Position numbers and translations under genes: made by a program
Shown here: piece by piece, positions 9,485 to 18,549 of the stretch
How the letters are laid out: each line of letters begins with the position of its first letter
Position numbering within the stretch: the first letter of the stretch is position 1
From: Paenibacillus gallinarum
GTDB lineage: Bacteria > Bacillota > Bacilli > Paenibacillales > Paenibacillaceae
Length of the DNA stretch: 64,000 nt
Direction of reading: 5' to 3'
Assembly (NCBI RefSeq): GCF_014836635.1
Contig: NZ_JACSQL010000001.1
Span: forward strand, 186,001 to 250,000
The notes under the pieces: generated by a model
Told to the model about the DNA's origin: nothing
Seen by the model: the letters and a program-made list of their open reading frames with translations, nothing else
Database searches by the model: none

Positions 9485-10402
9485 TTATGAATGATCAATA
9501 TTATACAGTACACGAGCGAGAATATCCTGACTATAGTTCCCGAAATTTTTACCATAGAGAGTGAGTCCTCGTTTGTTCGTGTTTCCTTCTGTTACGGCAA
9601 TCCGAAGAAGAATGTCGCTCTTGTAATGAAGACCAATATGGCTGAGTGTAACATCAGATATGCGGCAACCATCGATAAAACTTCCTTCTTCATTAATTCG
9701 AATCAGCTTCAGCATACCATATTGGTTCAAATGTGGCGGCCACCAATCTGGATTAAATGTACCTTTTGTATCACCAAAATCGCCAGGACTTGTCCAGCAG
9801 CCGATCTCAATACCATTCACATAGAAATAAATATCAGAAGGGTAGTTATTATTAAAGCCTGGTGCCTCGGAGCTCAGCTCCATGGAGAATTGAATTTCGC
9901 TGAAGGTTTCATTTGATTTCAAGTAGTTTGGAATCCGGTATTCCAGAAATCCTTCTGACAGCCAGATGAGTTCAGCATCTATTCGCATCGGATCTGCGAA
10001 ATAACGAGGTTCATCAAAATCACCAACAATGCTGTCTTTTGTAGCTAGGCCGCAGGTAGGAACAGCATAGTAGTTGCTGAAATGTCCAACTTTAACCTCT
10101 ACCTCATAGCGGTTATGGACTTCTTGACTTCGAAGATCCACCATCAGCTTATCTTCATTCAAATAACAGATCTTTTGAATACCGTGTTTACCTACGGCCG
10201 TGTTGATATTAATAAGGCCGCTCTCCTCCAACTTTTTGATATGCATCGTCACTGCTCCGTTTGTAAGCTGAAGCCGATTCGCGATATCGTTAAGGTTAAG
10301 GCTTTGATGATGAGACAACATTTCTATAATTTGAATTCGAACTTCCGAACTAAGCGCTTTGAAGATGGGGACCCCAGACATTAAATCTTTTATATAGATC
10401 AT
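9485..10402 (-). CDS. HTH regulator with large C-terminal sensor domain, next to arabinanase genes
   Basis: A 305-residue protein. Residues about 10-75 form an ArsR/MarR-like winged helix (FKALSSEVRIQIIEML, then NGAVTMHIKKLEESGL). The remaining 220 residues look like a beta-rich ligand domain with many aromatic residues (FNPDWWPPHLNQYG). It is divergent to the endo-arabinanase gene, so I infer that it senses arabinan-derived sugars and controls that gene. The start is set at 10402 because GGGAAAGGA precedes that ATG at correct spacing. The ligand is not known. Confidence 0.72.
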   Translation of the reverse strand: MIYIKDLMSGVPIFKALSSEVRIQIIEMLSHHQSLNLNDIANRLQLTNGAVTMHIKKLEESGLININTAVGKHGIQKICYLNEDKLMVDLRSQEVHNRYEVEVKVGHFSNYYAVPTCGLATKDSIVGDFDEPRYFADPMRIDAELIWLSEGFLEYRIPNYLKSNETFSEIQFSMELSSEAPGFNNNYPSDIYFYVNGIEIGCWTSPGDFGDTKGTFNPDWWPPHLNQYGMLKLIRINEEGSFIDGCRISDVTLSHIGLHYKSDILLRIAVTEGNTNKRGLTLYGKNFGNYSQDILARVLYNIDHS

Positions 10403-10536
10403 GATAAAATCCTTTCCCAGCAATGAAAAAGACTGCATCTGCGGTCTCATATCTCATTACGAGTTTAGTTGAAATAACTTTAAAGAAATGACAAGCAATA
10501 TAGTAGTAATCATACAACAGATCGCTACATAAAAGA

Positions 10537-10556
10537 AATAACGGAAGAACGTTATT
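10537..10556. promoter_or_regulatory. Inverted repeat between regulator and arabinanase genes
   Basis: AATAACG and CGTTATT flank six bases. It lies in the divergent intergenic region and is a candidate operator for the HTH regulator. There is no T tract, so it is not a terminator. Confidence 0.4.
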
Positions 10557-10663
10557 CCACAAGGGATAGATCGTTACAAAGCTGCTTACTTCATCATATT
10601 CTAATCGATGAAAAAGCTAGGAACAACCATTATTTGAAAATAAAATAAAAGGAAAAAATGCCC

Positions 10664-10692
10664 TTGTCAAAAAATGAAAACGCTTTTATAAT
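10664..10692 (+). promoter_or_regulatory. Sigma-A promoter of the endo-arabinanase gene with overlapping cre-like site
   Basis: TTGTCA, exactly 17 bases, then TATAAT. The spacer and -10 contain TGAAAACGCTTTTA (10675-10688), which matches the CcpA catabolite-responsive consensus apart from one base. Carbon catabolite repression of arabinan degradation is therefore likely. Confidence 0.75.
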
Positions 10693-10766
10693 CTGGGAAG
10701 CCTAAACTATTTTATATAAATGGAAAGTAAAATAGGTTAGTCCAATCATATGAAGGTGGTGTAATT

Positions 10767-11717
10767 ATGAAAAAAGGCAAGAAATGGTTAGTTGCAGGTC
10801 TACTCGCAGGTTCGCTATTGGGTCTAAGCTCACCGAGTTTTGCTGCATTCTGGAATGTAACAGGAGATACGGGTGTTCATGATCCTAGTATCATCAAGGA
10901 AGGAAACAGTTGGTATACTTTTTCTACAGGCCAAGGAATTCAGGTATTAAAATCCGATAATGGCACTCAGTGGTACCGGGTTCCGCAAATTTTCCTAACT
11001 CCGCCTTCGTGGTGGAAGACCTATGTACCGAACCAGACTACGAATGACGTATGGGCTCCAGATATTCAGGAGTACAACGGCAGAGTATGGCTCTATTACT
11101 CCATTTCTTCCTTTGGTTCTAATCAGTCAGCAATCGGACTAGCTTCTGCATCAAGCATAGGTGCAGGGCAGTGGAGAGATGACGGACTTGTACTTAGAAC
11201 AACAACATCTAACAATTATAACGCAATTGATCCGAACTTGGTTATCGATGCTGCTGGTGACCCTTGGCTGGTGTTCGGTTCTTACTGGAGTGGAATTAAG
11301 CTGACGAAGATTGACAAGAATACGATGAAGCCAACAGGCAGCATCACATCCATTGCAGCAAGACCTTCGAACTCCGGAGCGATTGAGGGACCAAGTATGG
11401 TATACCGAAATGGATATTATTATCTTTTTGCTTCCATCGACAGTTGTTGCCAGGGTGTGAATAGTACTTACAAAATGGTCTACGGACGTTCCAAAAATAT
11501 TACCGGTCCATTTGTAGATAAGAATGGGGTAGATATGCTGAATGGCGGGGGAACGATACTTGATTCTGGAAATAATAAATGGAAAGGCCCAGGCGGACAA
11601 GACATTTACGGCACGAATATCATTGCCAGACACGCTTACGATGCAGAAGATAATGGTAATCCTAAACTGTTGATTAGTGATCTGAATTGGGACTCGAATG
11701 GATGGCCAACATACTAA
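10767..11717 (+). CDS. abnA: Secreted GH43 arabinan endo-1,5-alpha-L-arabinosidase
   Basis: A 316-residue precursor. Residues 1-26 are a Sec signal peptide (KKGKK, hydrophobic core, SPSFA). The mature protein is a GH43 five-bladed propeller with the catalytic triad visible: D39 in VHDPS, D155 in AIDPN and E207 in IEGPS. It cuts alpha-1,5-arabinan outside the cell. GGTGG before the ATG is the ribosome binding site. The promoter carries a cre-like site, and a regulator gene lies divergently. A second GH43 enzyme without signal peptide follows, probably for cytoplasmic processing. Confidence 0.93.
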   Translation: MKKGKKWLVAGLLAGSLLGLSSPSFAAFWNVTGDTGVHDPSIIKEGNSWYTFSTGQGIQVLKSDNGTQWYRVPQIFLTPPSWWKTYVPNQTTNDVWAPDIQEYNGRVWLYYSISSFGSNQSAIGLASASSIGAGQWRDDGLVLRTTTSNNYNAIDPNLVIDAAGDPWLVFGSYWSGIKLTKIDKNTMKPTGSITSIAARPSNSGAIEGPSMVYRNGYYYLFASIDSCCQGVNSTYKMVYGRSKNITGPFVDKNGVDMLNGGGTILDSGNNKWKGPGGQDIYGTNIIARHAYDAEDNGNPKLLISDLNWDSNGWPTY

Positions 11718-11883
11718 AATCCAACGTTTTTACTCTTTATATTTATATTTATGTAAAATGATTTAAAAAAACGTTGAACAGTCTTCTAATATTTGTTACA
11801 TTATAAAAACAAACAAAGTGAATTACACATTGTTATATTTTATAGGATCTAGAAGTTCTAGGCCTATTGAAAGCTTGTAAGAT

Positions 11884-11942
11884 GCCTTCTCCACGAGACC
11901 AATGTATACGTTTACAGTAGTTTAGGGAGAAGGCTTTTTTAA
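11884..11942 (+). terminator. Terminator after the endo-arabinanase gene
   Basis: GCCTTCTCC and GGAGAAGGC arms followed by eight T residues. Confidence 0.85.
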
Positions 11943-12045
11943 GATATGGGGAAGAGTACTCTATGATTTGTGTCCGCTTCCTTATATCTCAAGAAATAAC
12001 CTTATAAGATGGTATACACAATATTTACGAGGAGAGATATAAACT

Positions 12046-13053
12046 ATGAGTTTACAACAGAATCCTTTGCAGTGGAATAATCCAGTCGTGGCCCAGCGTG
12101 CAGATCCTTGGGTATACTTGCATGAGGACGGTTATTACTATTTTACAGGTTCAGTTCCTTCCTATGACCGAATTGAAGTGCGACGTGCAAGAACGCTAGC
12201 TGAGCTAGCAGGAGCAGAACCCGTTGTAGCATGGAGAAAATATGAAGCAGGACCGATGAGCAAAAATATTTGGGCACCGGAAATCCATTATATTGATGGA
12301 AAATGGTATATCTATTTTGCAGCAGGTCAAGCGAGAGAAGGAGAAGTGGATCACTCTTTCCGTCACCGTATGTACGTTCTTGAGAACGAATCTCCAAATC
12401 CACTCGAAGGAACATGGGTAGAGAAGGGGCAGGTGATGACCGAGTGGGATAGCTTCGCACTGGATGCTACGACTTTTGAGCATCGAGGTAAACTATACTA
12501 CGTATGGGCACAACAAGATCCTAATATTAAAGGGAATTCTAATCTCTACATATCCGAAATGGAAAATCCATGGACGCTTAAAGGCAAGCAAGCAATGATT
12601 ACTACACCGGAATACGACTGGGAAGTCATTGGGTTTCTAGTGAATGAGGGAGCAGCTGTACTGAAGAAGAATGGTAAAATATTTATCAGCTATTCAGCCA
12701 GCGCTACAGATCATAACTACAAGATGGGTCTTCTCACTGCTTCTGAAGATGCAGACCTACTCGATCCAGCTTCCTGGATCAAGAACAAGGAACCTGTATT
12801 TGAAACGAGTGAGGCAAATGGACAATATGGCCCAGGCCACAATAGCTTCACTACCTCTCCAGATGGAGAGACGGATATTGTGATCTACCATTCAAGAACT
12901 TACAAAGAGACGATTGGTGACCCGCTGTATGATGGAAACCGTCATGCAAGAGCACAAATTATCACCTGGAACGAAGATGGTACGCCTAATTTTGGTACAC
13001 CTGTTGCAGATGGTCCTATTTCTTTACAACAAAAAGAGCTTGTTAAAGGCTAA
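12046..13053 (+). CDS. Cytoplasmic GH43 arabinosidase/xylosidase-type enzyme
   Basis: A 335-residue GH43 glycosidase without signal peptide. The triad positions are D20 in RADPWV, D140 in ALDATTF and E201 in NEGAAV. IWAPEIHYIDGKWYIYFAAG is a typical second blade of this family. The group includes exo-acting alpha-L-arabinofuranosidases; given the neighbour it probably releases arabinose from imported arabino-oligosaccharides. GAGGAGAG precedes the ATG. It has its own terminator, and one also lies upstream, so it is a separate transcript from the endo-enzyme gene. Confidence 0.85.
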   Translation: MSLQQNPLQWNNPVVAQRADPWVYLHEDGYYYFTGSVPSYDRIEVRRARTLAELAGAEPVVAWRKYEAGPMSKNIWAPEIHYIDGKWYIYFAAGQAREGEVDHSFRHRMYVLENESPNPLEGTWVEKGQVMTEWDSFALDATTFEHRGKLYYVWAQQDPNIKGNSNLYISEMENPWTLKGKQAMITTPEYDWEVIGFLVNEGAAVLKKNGKIFISYSASATDHNYKMGLLTASEDADLLDPASWIKNKEPVFETSEANGQYGPGHNSFTTSPDGETDIVIYHSRTYKETIGDPLYDGNRHARAQIITWNEDGTPNFGTPVADGPISLQQKELVKG

Positions 13054-13072
13054 TACAGAAGATACACATGAT

Positions 13073-13118
13073 AAAAAGAGGACTCTTATCCGAGCACATC
13101 GGACGAGAGTCCTCTTCA
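13073..13118. terminator. Bidirectional terminator
   Basis: AGAGGACTCT and AGTCCTCT arms around an inner TCCGA/TCGGA stem, with A-rich and T-rich flanks, between the GH43 gene and the converging FG-GAP gene. Confidence 0.8.
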
Positions 13119-13137
13119 TTATATTGAGAATAGATTT

Positions 13138-13989
13138 TTATAGCTTGGGTACCACGAGATCTGTGCCATATACAGCCACCCACTGATTCATAAAATTCCA
13201 CCCGCCATCTTTGTAAGTAAGGACATTTTGAACATATCCGAACCGATCTGCATTATACTGCCCCATAATTCCTTGGAAGATAAGAAGTTCATAAACTCCA
13301 TTCTGATCAAAATCCACAGGGAATACCCCGCTTACGGGCAAGACGTCGCCTTGCAGTGGTTGCTTCAGCTTGCCATTCTCGTTATAAATATCCGATAAGT
13401 AGTCACTTCCGCGGGAGGAGATATCAATAAGATACGATTGCCGGTTATTTAAGCTCGTTACGCGCACCCGGTAATAATCAAGATATTCTACGGTGTACTT
13501 CTGTTTTTCGTTATATTGATTGGTATCAAAAAGAGTACGGAGCACCGCCTCTTTATAAGTATAGAGGAAGTTATATGTCATTGCCCCCGAACCTCCGGAT
13601 TGAATGGAGATAAATAGATCCGGTATGCCATCCCCTGTAAAATCTCCGGCAAAGAGTGTAGGGCTGTAACCGGACTTTTCTGGGAGAGGAAAAGAGGCTT
13701 CTGCTCCCGTACTGCCACTACGAATAAGGAGAGTAATATCCGTTACATATTCGCTGTCAGGTGCGCTTTTATTCCAGGCAAGTCTTGCAGTATCAACAGT
13801 GCCATCTCCGGTAAAGTCACCTGTAACGATCGGAGATTCATGCTCAAATGGAGCACGTTCGTTACGATAGTTTTGAAGAACGTAAGTATAGGTGGCATAC
13901 GGAGCAAATACGGTCTGACTGCAGGGCTGAAGACCTGCACGATAGCAATGTGTGGGTGCGTAGAAGTATGGATTAGGATGTATCATCAT
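13138..13989 (-). CDS. FG-GAP/VCBS-like repeat protein, function unknown
   Basis: 283 residues without signal peptide. Three calcium-loop-like repeats are visible: GDFTGDGTVDTARL near 57, GDFTGDGIPDLFIS near 115 and VDFDQNGVYELLIF near 228. Such loops occur in beta-propeller blades. The N-terminus is rich in P, Y and H (PNPYFYAPTHCY), which recalls spore-coat-type proteins, but this is only a resemblance. GGAGG lies nine bases before the ATG. No functional partner nearby. Confidence 0.65.
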   Translation of the reverse strand: MMIHPNPYFYAPTHCYRAGLQPCSQTVFAPYATYTYVLQNYRNERAPFEHESPIVTGDFTGDGTVDTARLAWNKSAPDSEYVTDITLLIRSGSTGAEASFPLPEKSGYSPTLFAGDFTGDGIPDLFISIQSGGSGAMTYNFLYTYKEAVLRTLFDTNQYNEKQKYTVEYLDYYRVRVTSLNNRQSYLIDISSRGSDYLSDIYNENGKLKQPLQGDVLPVSGVFPVDFDQNGVYELLIFQGIMGQYNADRFGYVQNVLTYKDGGWNFMNQWVAVYGTDLVVPKL

Positions 13990-14069
13990 ATAGAGGATCC
14001 TCCATCTTTTTTACAACAGCCTATGTTCGAACTTCAAGATGGGTGAATGCCCTGATAAATACAAGAGAA

Positions 14070-14367
14070 TTATTCTAAATCATATTTTTTCATTACCTCA
14101 TTATAAAAATTTTCGGATTGTTTGATTTGGTGTTCCAATAACAATTAAATCAGCATACTGCTCTAGAATCTGAACCGTTTCATATCTCATTGAATTTGTG
14201 CTAACGGAATACGTATCTGTGTAGGAAGGTTCTTCTACTACTAAGGGAGAGGGGGGAATAGGTGAGCTATTATTAGAATTCATATTGAAAAGGAACCATA
14301 TCAGTAAAGTTCCAATTAGGACCGCTACAAAAATAAAATAGGTGCCTTTTCTTCGATTACGCAGCAT
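14070..14367 (-). pseudogene. Remnant of a small secreted protein gene, internally deleted
   Basis: The intact 88-codon frame (14101-14367) gives a membrane anchor at residues 9-27, a linker, then YETVQILEQYADLIVIGTPNQTI and a quick stop. One frame over, the sequence continues as SENFYNEVMKKYDLE and stops at 14070. That C-terminus resembles the end of the minus-strand gene at 54912-55504 (NTFRNSVLEKYGL), whose N-terminal part has LDEYVELIVVGY. I infer an ancestral longer gene of the same family that lost its middle and frame. GAGG before the ATG at 14367 is a good ribosome binding site, so a short peptide might still be made. Confidence 0.55.
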
Positions 14368-14660
14368 GGATCTACCTCTTTTCTATGAGAAATCGTTTCT
14401 CGATCTGTTCGGTTAGATAGAATCATAGGTGTCGTAATATTGATCTTGAATTCTATGTAGGTAGTATGAACCCAAACATCGGTAGTGTTGTCGATTAAAA
14501 CAATCGAGGGATGTATCGATATTATTGTTAAAATGTTTTTATTTGTATTTTTTTGGTTATGTATATTGTAGCACAGTAGCACAATCACCTCGTGATGTTA
14601 CTCGAACTTAAGATGTATCTATTATCTTTCTTATGAATCCAAATTACAGGAGCTAAGCTC

Positions 14661-15050
14661 ATGAAGAAAATTCTGCTTTTATGTATACTGATTATCTTTG
14701 TCACAGGATGTACCACCGATAATCCAGAAAAGGCAACAAATCATATATTAAAAGATCAAGAAAATGGTGTTTCCGTTATCGTTTTCACAAGTAAACCGTT
14801 GGAAGACTCTTATAGAGAATCATTACAAAAGGATATAGATTACATCAATAATAATCTCAAAAAGGAAAAACCCATTTTACATGTTTCGTTTATTAATGTT
14901 GAACAAGATGGACGATATGACTACGAAACGATATTTGAATTAAAAACATATCCCCAAATCTTACTCTTTGAGAATGATGATATGATTCTGAAGACGAATG
15001 ATCCGGATGAGCTTGTTCAGCATTACGAGAATGAGTCAGTGGGAAAATAA
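14661..15050 (+). CDS. Small lipoprotein, thioredoxin-like pattern
   Basis: 129 residues. The N-terminus is a lipoprotein signal with FVTGC (C17), so the protein should be anchored outside the membrane. The rest has a VSVIVFTS strand and TYPQILLFENDDMILKTNDPDEL, which recalls the C-terminal half of thioredoxin folds (cis-Pro, then strand and helix). No CXXC is present, so redox activity is unlikely. AGGAG precedes the ATG. It is monocistronic with a terminator after it. Function unknown. Confidence 0.6.
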   Translation: MKKILLLCILIIFVTGCTTDNPEKATNHILKDQENGVSVIVFTSKPLEDSYRESLQKDIDYINNNLKKEKPILHVSFINVEQDGRYDYETIFELKTYPQILLFENDDMILKTNDPDELVQHYENESVGK

Positions 15051-15066
15051 GTGGCATGTAAAATAA

Positions 15067-15116
15067 AAAAAGAGAGATCACGGAATTGGAAATTGTCCCG
15101 GGTCTCTCTTTTTGTT
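15067..15116. terminator. Bidirectional terminator
   Basis: AAAAAGAGAGA and TCTCTCTTTTT arms, between the lipoprotein gene and the converging mannonate genes. Confidence 0.75.
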
Positions 15117-15139
15117 TTATGAAAGTTTAAAAGGAATGA

Positions 15140-16003
15140 TTACACTCCTGAATACGCGTTAAAACCACCGTCTACCGGAATCACGGTTCCTGTCACAAAG
15201 CCAGCTGCATTTGGATCGGCAAGCCAGAGCAGAGTACCGAGTAAATCTTCGGGTTTACCAAATCTTCGCATCGGAGTATGGGAGATAATTTTGTTGGAGC
15301 GTTCAGTAAGGCTTCCGTCTTCGTTAAGTAACAGTTTTTCGTTCTGCTCAGTAAGATAGAATCCAGGTGCGATAGCATTCACACGAATGCCTGCTTCGGC
15401 AAGATGAACGGCGAGCCATTCTGTGAAATTGCTGATTGCCGCTTTGGCAGCACTGTATGCAGGAACTTTTGTCATAGGGGAGTAGGCACTCATGGAAGAG
15501 ATATTAATAATACTCGTTCCTTCTTTGCCTAGCATTTGTTTGGTAAAAACTTGGCTAGGGATCAGCGTACCAACGATATTGAGATCAAACACACCTCGAA
15601 ATCCTTCTACTTTCATATCAAAAAAAGAAACTGTATCTTGCTGGTTTACATCTTCCTGCTTGAAAATCTCATTCGTCGTAATGGCTGTAGGGCGATTTCC
15701 GCCGGCACCGTTAATGAGAATGTCGCAAAGACCGAGCTGTGAAGCCACTTGTTCTGCGGCTTCCACTACACTCGCTTCATTCGTTACATCACAAGCGATG
15801 GAGATCGCTGTCCCGCCGGATTCCGTAATAGACTGAGCGACTTCTGCTCCTTTTTCGGCAGTCCGGTTCAGAATTGCTATTTTTGCTCCTTGTCTTGCTA
15901 ATTCCTCAGCCATGACACGGCATAATACACCTGAGCCTCCGGTAATGACAACAACTTTGTCTTGAAGGGCAGTGTGATGGGGTTGCGGATGTAGCGTACT
16001 CAT
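15140..16003 (-). CDS. uxuB: SDR-type fructuronate reductase (D-mannonate oxidoreductase), YjmF-like
   Basis: 287 residues of a classical short-chain dehydrogenase: TGGSGVLC at 21-28, NGAGG at 98-102, S170, Y183 and K187, and a C-terminal [11 protein letters not shown]. It resembles B. subtilis YjmF/UxuB, which interconverts D-fructuronate and D-mannonate. The start at 16003 is supported by GAGGTGA seven bases upstream and overlaps the uxuA stop as ATGA, so the two are translationally coupled. Function follows from this pairing with mannonate dehydratase. Confidence 0.88.
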   Translation of the reverse strand: MSTLHPQPHHTALQDKVVVITGGSGVLCRVMAEELARQGAKIAILNRTAEKGAEVAQSITESGGTAISIACDVTNEASVVEAAEQVASQLGLCDILINGAGGNRPTAITTNEIFKQEDVNQQDTVSFFDMKVEGFRGVFDLNIVGTLIPSQVFTKQMLGKEGTSIINISSMSAYSPMTKVPAYSAAKAAISNFTEWLAVHLAEAGIRVNAIAPGFYLTEQNEKLLLNEDGSLTERSNKIISHTPMRRFGKPEDLLGTLLWLADPNAAGFVTGTVIPVDGGFNAYSGV

Positions 16004-17097
16004 ACCTTGCTCACCTCTTTTTTGGAAGATTGGTTCTCCTGTACTCGGTTGTAGGCGTCCCATAGACCCCATAAGTACATAATACCGAGCGCACGATCGT
16101 AAAGTCCATATCCGGGCCGGCATTGTTCCTTCCAGATTTGTCTTCCATGGTCTGGACGAGCGTATCCGGTAAAACCGATGTCGTGATAGGCCTGGACAAT
16201 GCCCGTAATATCTACTGTACCGTCTATTGTACGGTGAGAAGTTTCGATAAAGTCACCATTATCAAATACTCTGATATTCCGAATATGAGCAAAAGCGATG
16301 CGCTCTTTAAACTCGTAAATCATAGACAAAATGTCATTCGCGGGATTCGCTCCAAGTGAACCGCTGCACAGCGTAATACTGTTAGCGGGGCTGTCATAAA
16401 AGGAGAGAAAACGTCTTATATTAGACTGGCTCGTAATGAGGCGCGGCAAACCAAAGATAGGCCAAGGCGGATCATCTGGATGAATTGCCATTCGAATCCC
16501 ATGGGCCTCTGCTACCGGTATAATCTCCTCAAGAAAATAGGAAAGGTGATTCCATAAATCTTCTTCCGTTACGTTCCGGTAAGCTTCGAACAGGTCTGTT
16601 AAATGGGCAAGCCGTTCCGGTTCCCATCCAGGCATGGTGAGCGTCGTATCTTGCGTAATCTGTTCAACAAGATCAAAGGGATCTAGTCCTTCAATCCTTG
16701 CTTTTTCATAGAATAGCGCGGTGGAACCGTCAGGTCCTGCTTTGAACAAATCAGTTCGCAACCAGTCAAAAACGGGCATGAAGTTATAACATATAACTTT
16801 CACACCAACATGAGCGAGCTTTACGATCGTTTTCTTGTAATTCTCAATATAAAGGTCACGAGAAGGAAGTCCAAGTTTAATATCTTCATGTATGTTTACG
16901 CTTTCAACAACCTCTAAATGAAGTCCGAACTCATCAGCCTGAGATTTGATTTCCTCGATCCGTTCCATAGGCCATTCTTCACCAACCGGTATGTCATGCA
17001 GGGCCCATACAATACCTTCTACACCAGGGATTTGTCTAATTTGCTCAAGCGATACGGTATCATTGCCGAGACCAAAATAACGGAATACCATCTTCAT
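16000..17097 (-). CDS. uxuA: Mannonate dehydratase
   Basis: 365 residues, typical for UxuA, which converts D-mannonate to 2-keto-3-deoxygluconate in hexuronate catabolism. Family patterns include [15 protein letters not shown] at the start, [41 protein letters not shown] and the end region [19 protein letters not shown] before the ATG at 17097 decides the start over the further upstream ATG. It is coupled to the SDR gene, and it is divergent to a zinc dehydrogenase gene across a large palindrome. Confidence 0.94.
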   Translation of the reverse strand: MKMVFRYFGLGNDTVSLEQIRQIPGVEGIVWALHDIPVGEEWPMERIEEIKSQADEFGLHLEVVESVNIHEDIKLGLPSRDLYIENYKKTIVKLAHVGVKVICYNFMPVFDWLRTDLFKAGPDGSTALFYEKARIEGLDPFDLVEQITQDTTLTMPGWEPERLAHLTDLFEAYRNVTEEDLWNHLSYFLEEIIPVAEAHGIRMAIHPDDPPWPIFGLPRLITSQSNIRRFLSFYDSPANSITLCSGSLGANPANDILSMIYEFKERIAFAHIRNIRVFDNGDFIETSHRTIDGTVDITGIVQAYHDIGFTGYARPDHGRQIWKEQCRPGYGLYDRALGIMYLWGLWDAYNRVQENQSSKKEVSKV

Positions 17098-17171
17098 TCG
17101 GGAGCAGCCACCTTTCTTCAAGTGCATGATAAAAATGCATATGTATCAAGTAAAAAATTCTCATTTCTTCA

Positions 17172-17201
17172 TCATACTACCATACTTGTATGGTAGTATG
17201 A
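17172..17201. promoter_or_regulatory. 30-bp near-perfect palindrome, probable operator of the mannonate genes
   Basis: Two 13-base arms, CATACTACCATAC and GTATGGTAGTATG, around a TT centre, with one further pair outside. It lies about 75 bases before uxuA and 70 before the divergent dehydrogenase gene. No T tract follows. A GntR-family (UxuR/ExuR-like) dimer site is the natural reading; the regulator gene is not in this window. Confidence 0.7.
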
Positions 17202-17271
17202 AAGAAGGAATTCCAAATGATATCCATTTATCTAATTGCAGTCAGAAGAATAGGCAGAGGAGCGATGAAGT

Positions 17272-18381
17272 ATGCAATTATCTCGAATAAGTAAGGAATT
17301 AGATGCAAACCGAAGCGAAGAGCAGGATATAGGAACGGTCATGAAAGCTGCTGTTATGGATACGCCCGGAAACATAGAGATTAGGGAACTTCCTGTTCCT
17401 GAGCTTGGCCCAGATGAAGTGTTGGTTAAAATCATGGCGGTTGGCGTATGCGGCTCGGATCTCCACTACTATGAACATGGGAGAATTGGGCGATATGTTG
17501 TAGAAAAACCAATCATTCTTGGTCATGAATGCGCGGGAATCATCGCGAAAACAGGGGAGAACGTGACCCGTGTACAGGCGGGGGACCGTGTAGCCATTGA
17601 ACCTGGTGTGACGTGTGGCCGCTGCCGTTACTGCAAGGAAGGCAGATACAACTTGTGTCCTGAGGTTCAGTTTCTAGCGACGCCTCCGGTAGATGGCGCT
17701 TTTGTACAATATCTCGCTATTCGTGAAGACTTTGTGTTCCAAATTCCAGATGAGCTTTCTTATGAAGAAGCTTCACTGGTGGAGCCATTCTCGGTCGGTA
17801 TCCATGCTGCCTCACGCTGTAAACTCAGCCCCGGTTCCACCGTTGCCATTATGGGAATGGGCCCGGTCGGGCTAATGGCAGTGGCAGCTGCCAAATCATA
17901 TGGAGCAAGCCGAATTATCGTCTCTGATCTGGAACAGATTCGTTTGGATGCTGCGATAAGAATGGGAGCGACGGAAGCGATCCATGCAGCAAAGGAAGAT
18001 ACGGATGCTAGAATTCGTGAGATTACAGAGGGTATAGGCGTTGATGCAGCTTGGGAGACAGCGGGCAGCCCCCGGGCATTGCAATCGGCGCTTGCTTCTC
18101 TCCGGCGCGGCGGAAAGCTCGTGATTGTAGGACTGCCTGCACAAGATGAAATTCCGCTGAACGTACCGTTTATGGCAGATAACGAGATTGATATTTACGG
18201 GGTATTTCGTTATGCCAACACGTACCCGGACGGCATTCGTTTTCTTGCAAAAGGAGATATTCCTGCAACTACGCTCATAACCGACCGATATCCACTTGAG
18301 CAGACACAAGAAGCCTTGGAAAGGGCCATTCATAACAAGAGCGGCAGTTTGAAAGTAGTTGTCTATCCTAACGGAATGTAG
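17272..18381 (+). CDS. Zinc-dependent dehydrogenase, YjmD/sorbitol-dehydrogenase-like
   Basis: Up to 369 residues of the medium-chain zinc dehydrogenase family. Catalytic zinc ligands C60, H85, E86 (GVCGSDLHYYEHG, LGHECAG) and structural zinc cysteines C115, C118, C121 and C129 are all present, followed by a Rossmann fold. B. subtilis has a similar gene (yjmD) in its hexuronate operon, so a role in hexuronate or polyol oxidation is inferred. The start is not settled: 17272 has GAGGAG at good spacing, while 17341 (MKAAVMDTPG) is where the family normally begins and has a weaker AGGA. Confidence 0.82.
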   Translation: MQLSRISKELDANRSEEQDIGTVMKAAVMDTPGNIEIRELPVPELGPDEVLVKIMAVGVCGSDLHYYEHGRIGRYVVEKPIILGHECAGIIAKTGENVTRVQAGDRVAIEPGVTCGRCRYCKEGRYNLCPEVQFLATPPVDGAFVQYLAIREDFVFQIPDELSYEEASLVEPFSVGIHAASRCKLSPGSTVAIMGMGPVGLMAVAAAKSYGASRIIVSDLEQIRLDAAIRMGATEAIHAAKEDTDARIREITEGIGVDAAWETAGSPRALQSALASLRRGGKLVIVGLPAQDEIPLNVPFMADNEIDIYGVFRYANTYPDGIRFLAKGDIPATTLITDRYPLEQTQEALERAIHNKSGSLKVVVYPNGM

Positions 18382-18549
18382 AATGTAGATTCGTAAATGG
18401 AGGGTTATGATTTCCAAGGTGCTGGTGCCCCTAATGAAGGAGATATAGCTGTTAACTATTAATTTCATAGGATACAGGTATTTAATTTCATGTAATCTGC
18501 TGTGCCATAATGGCTGTAGGTTCTTCTATATTAGGGAGATGAGGTCAGG

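Noticed and set aside
9491..9916. Forward 141-codon frame opposite the arabinan regulator, and other long antisense frames (for example within phoA, recQ, the radical SAM and SNF2 genes).
   Set aside because: They are shadows of well-supported genes, without ribosome binding sites or family patterns.
18407..18448. A 13-codon ORF after the zinc dehydrogenase gene.
   Set aside because: The ribosome binding site is too close to the ATG and there is no hairpin or target gene to suggest a leader.
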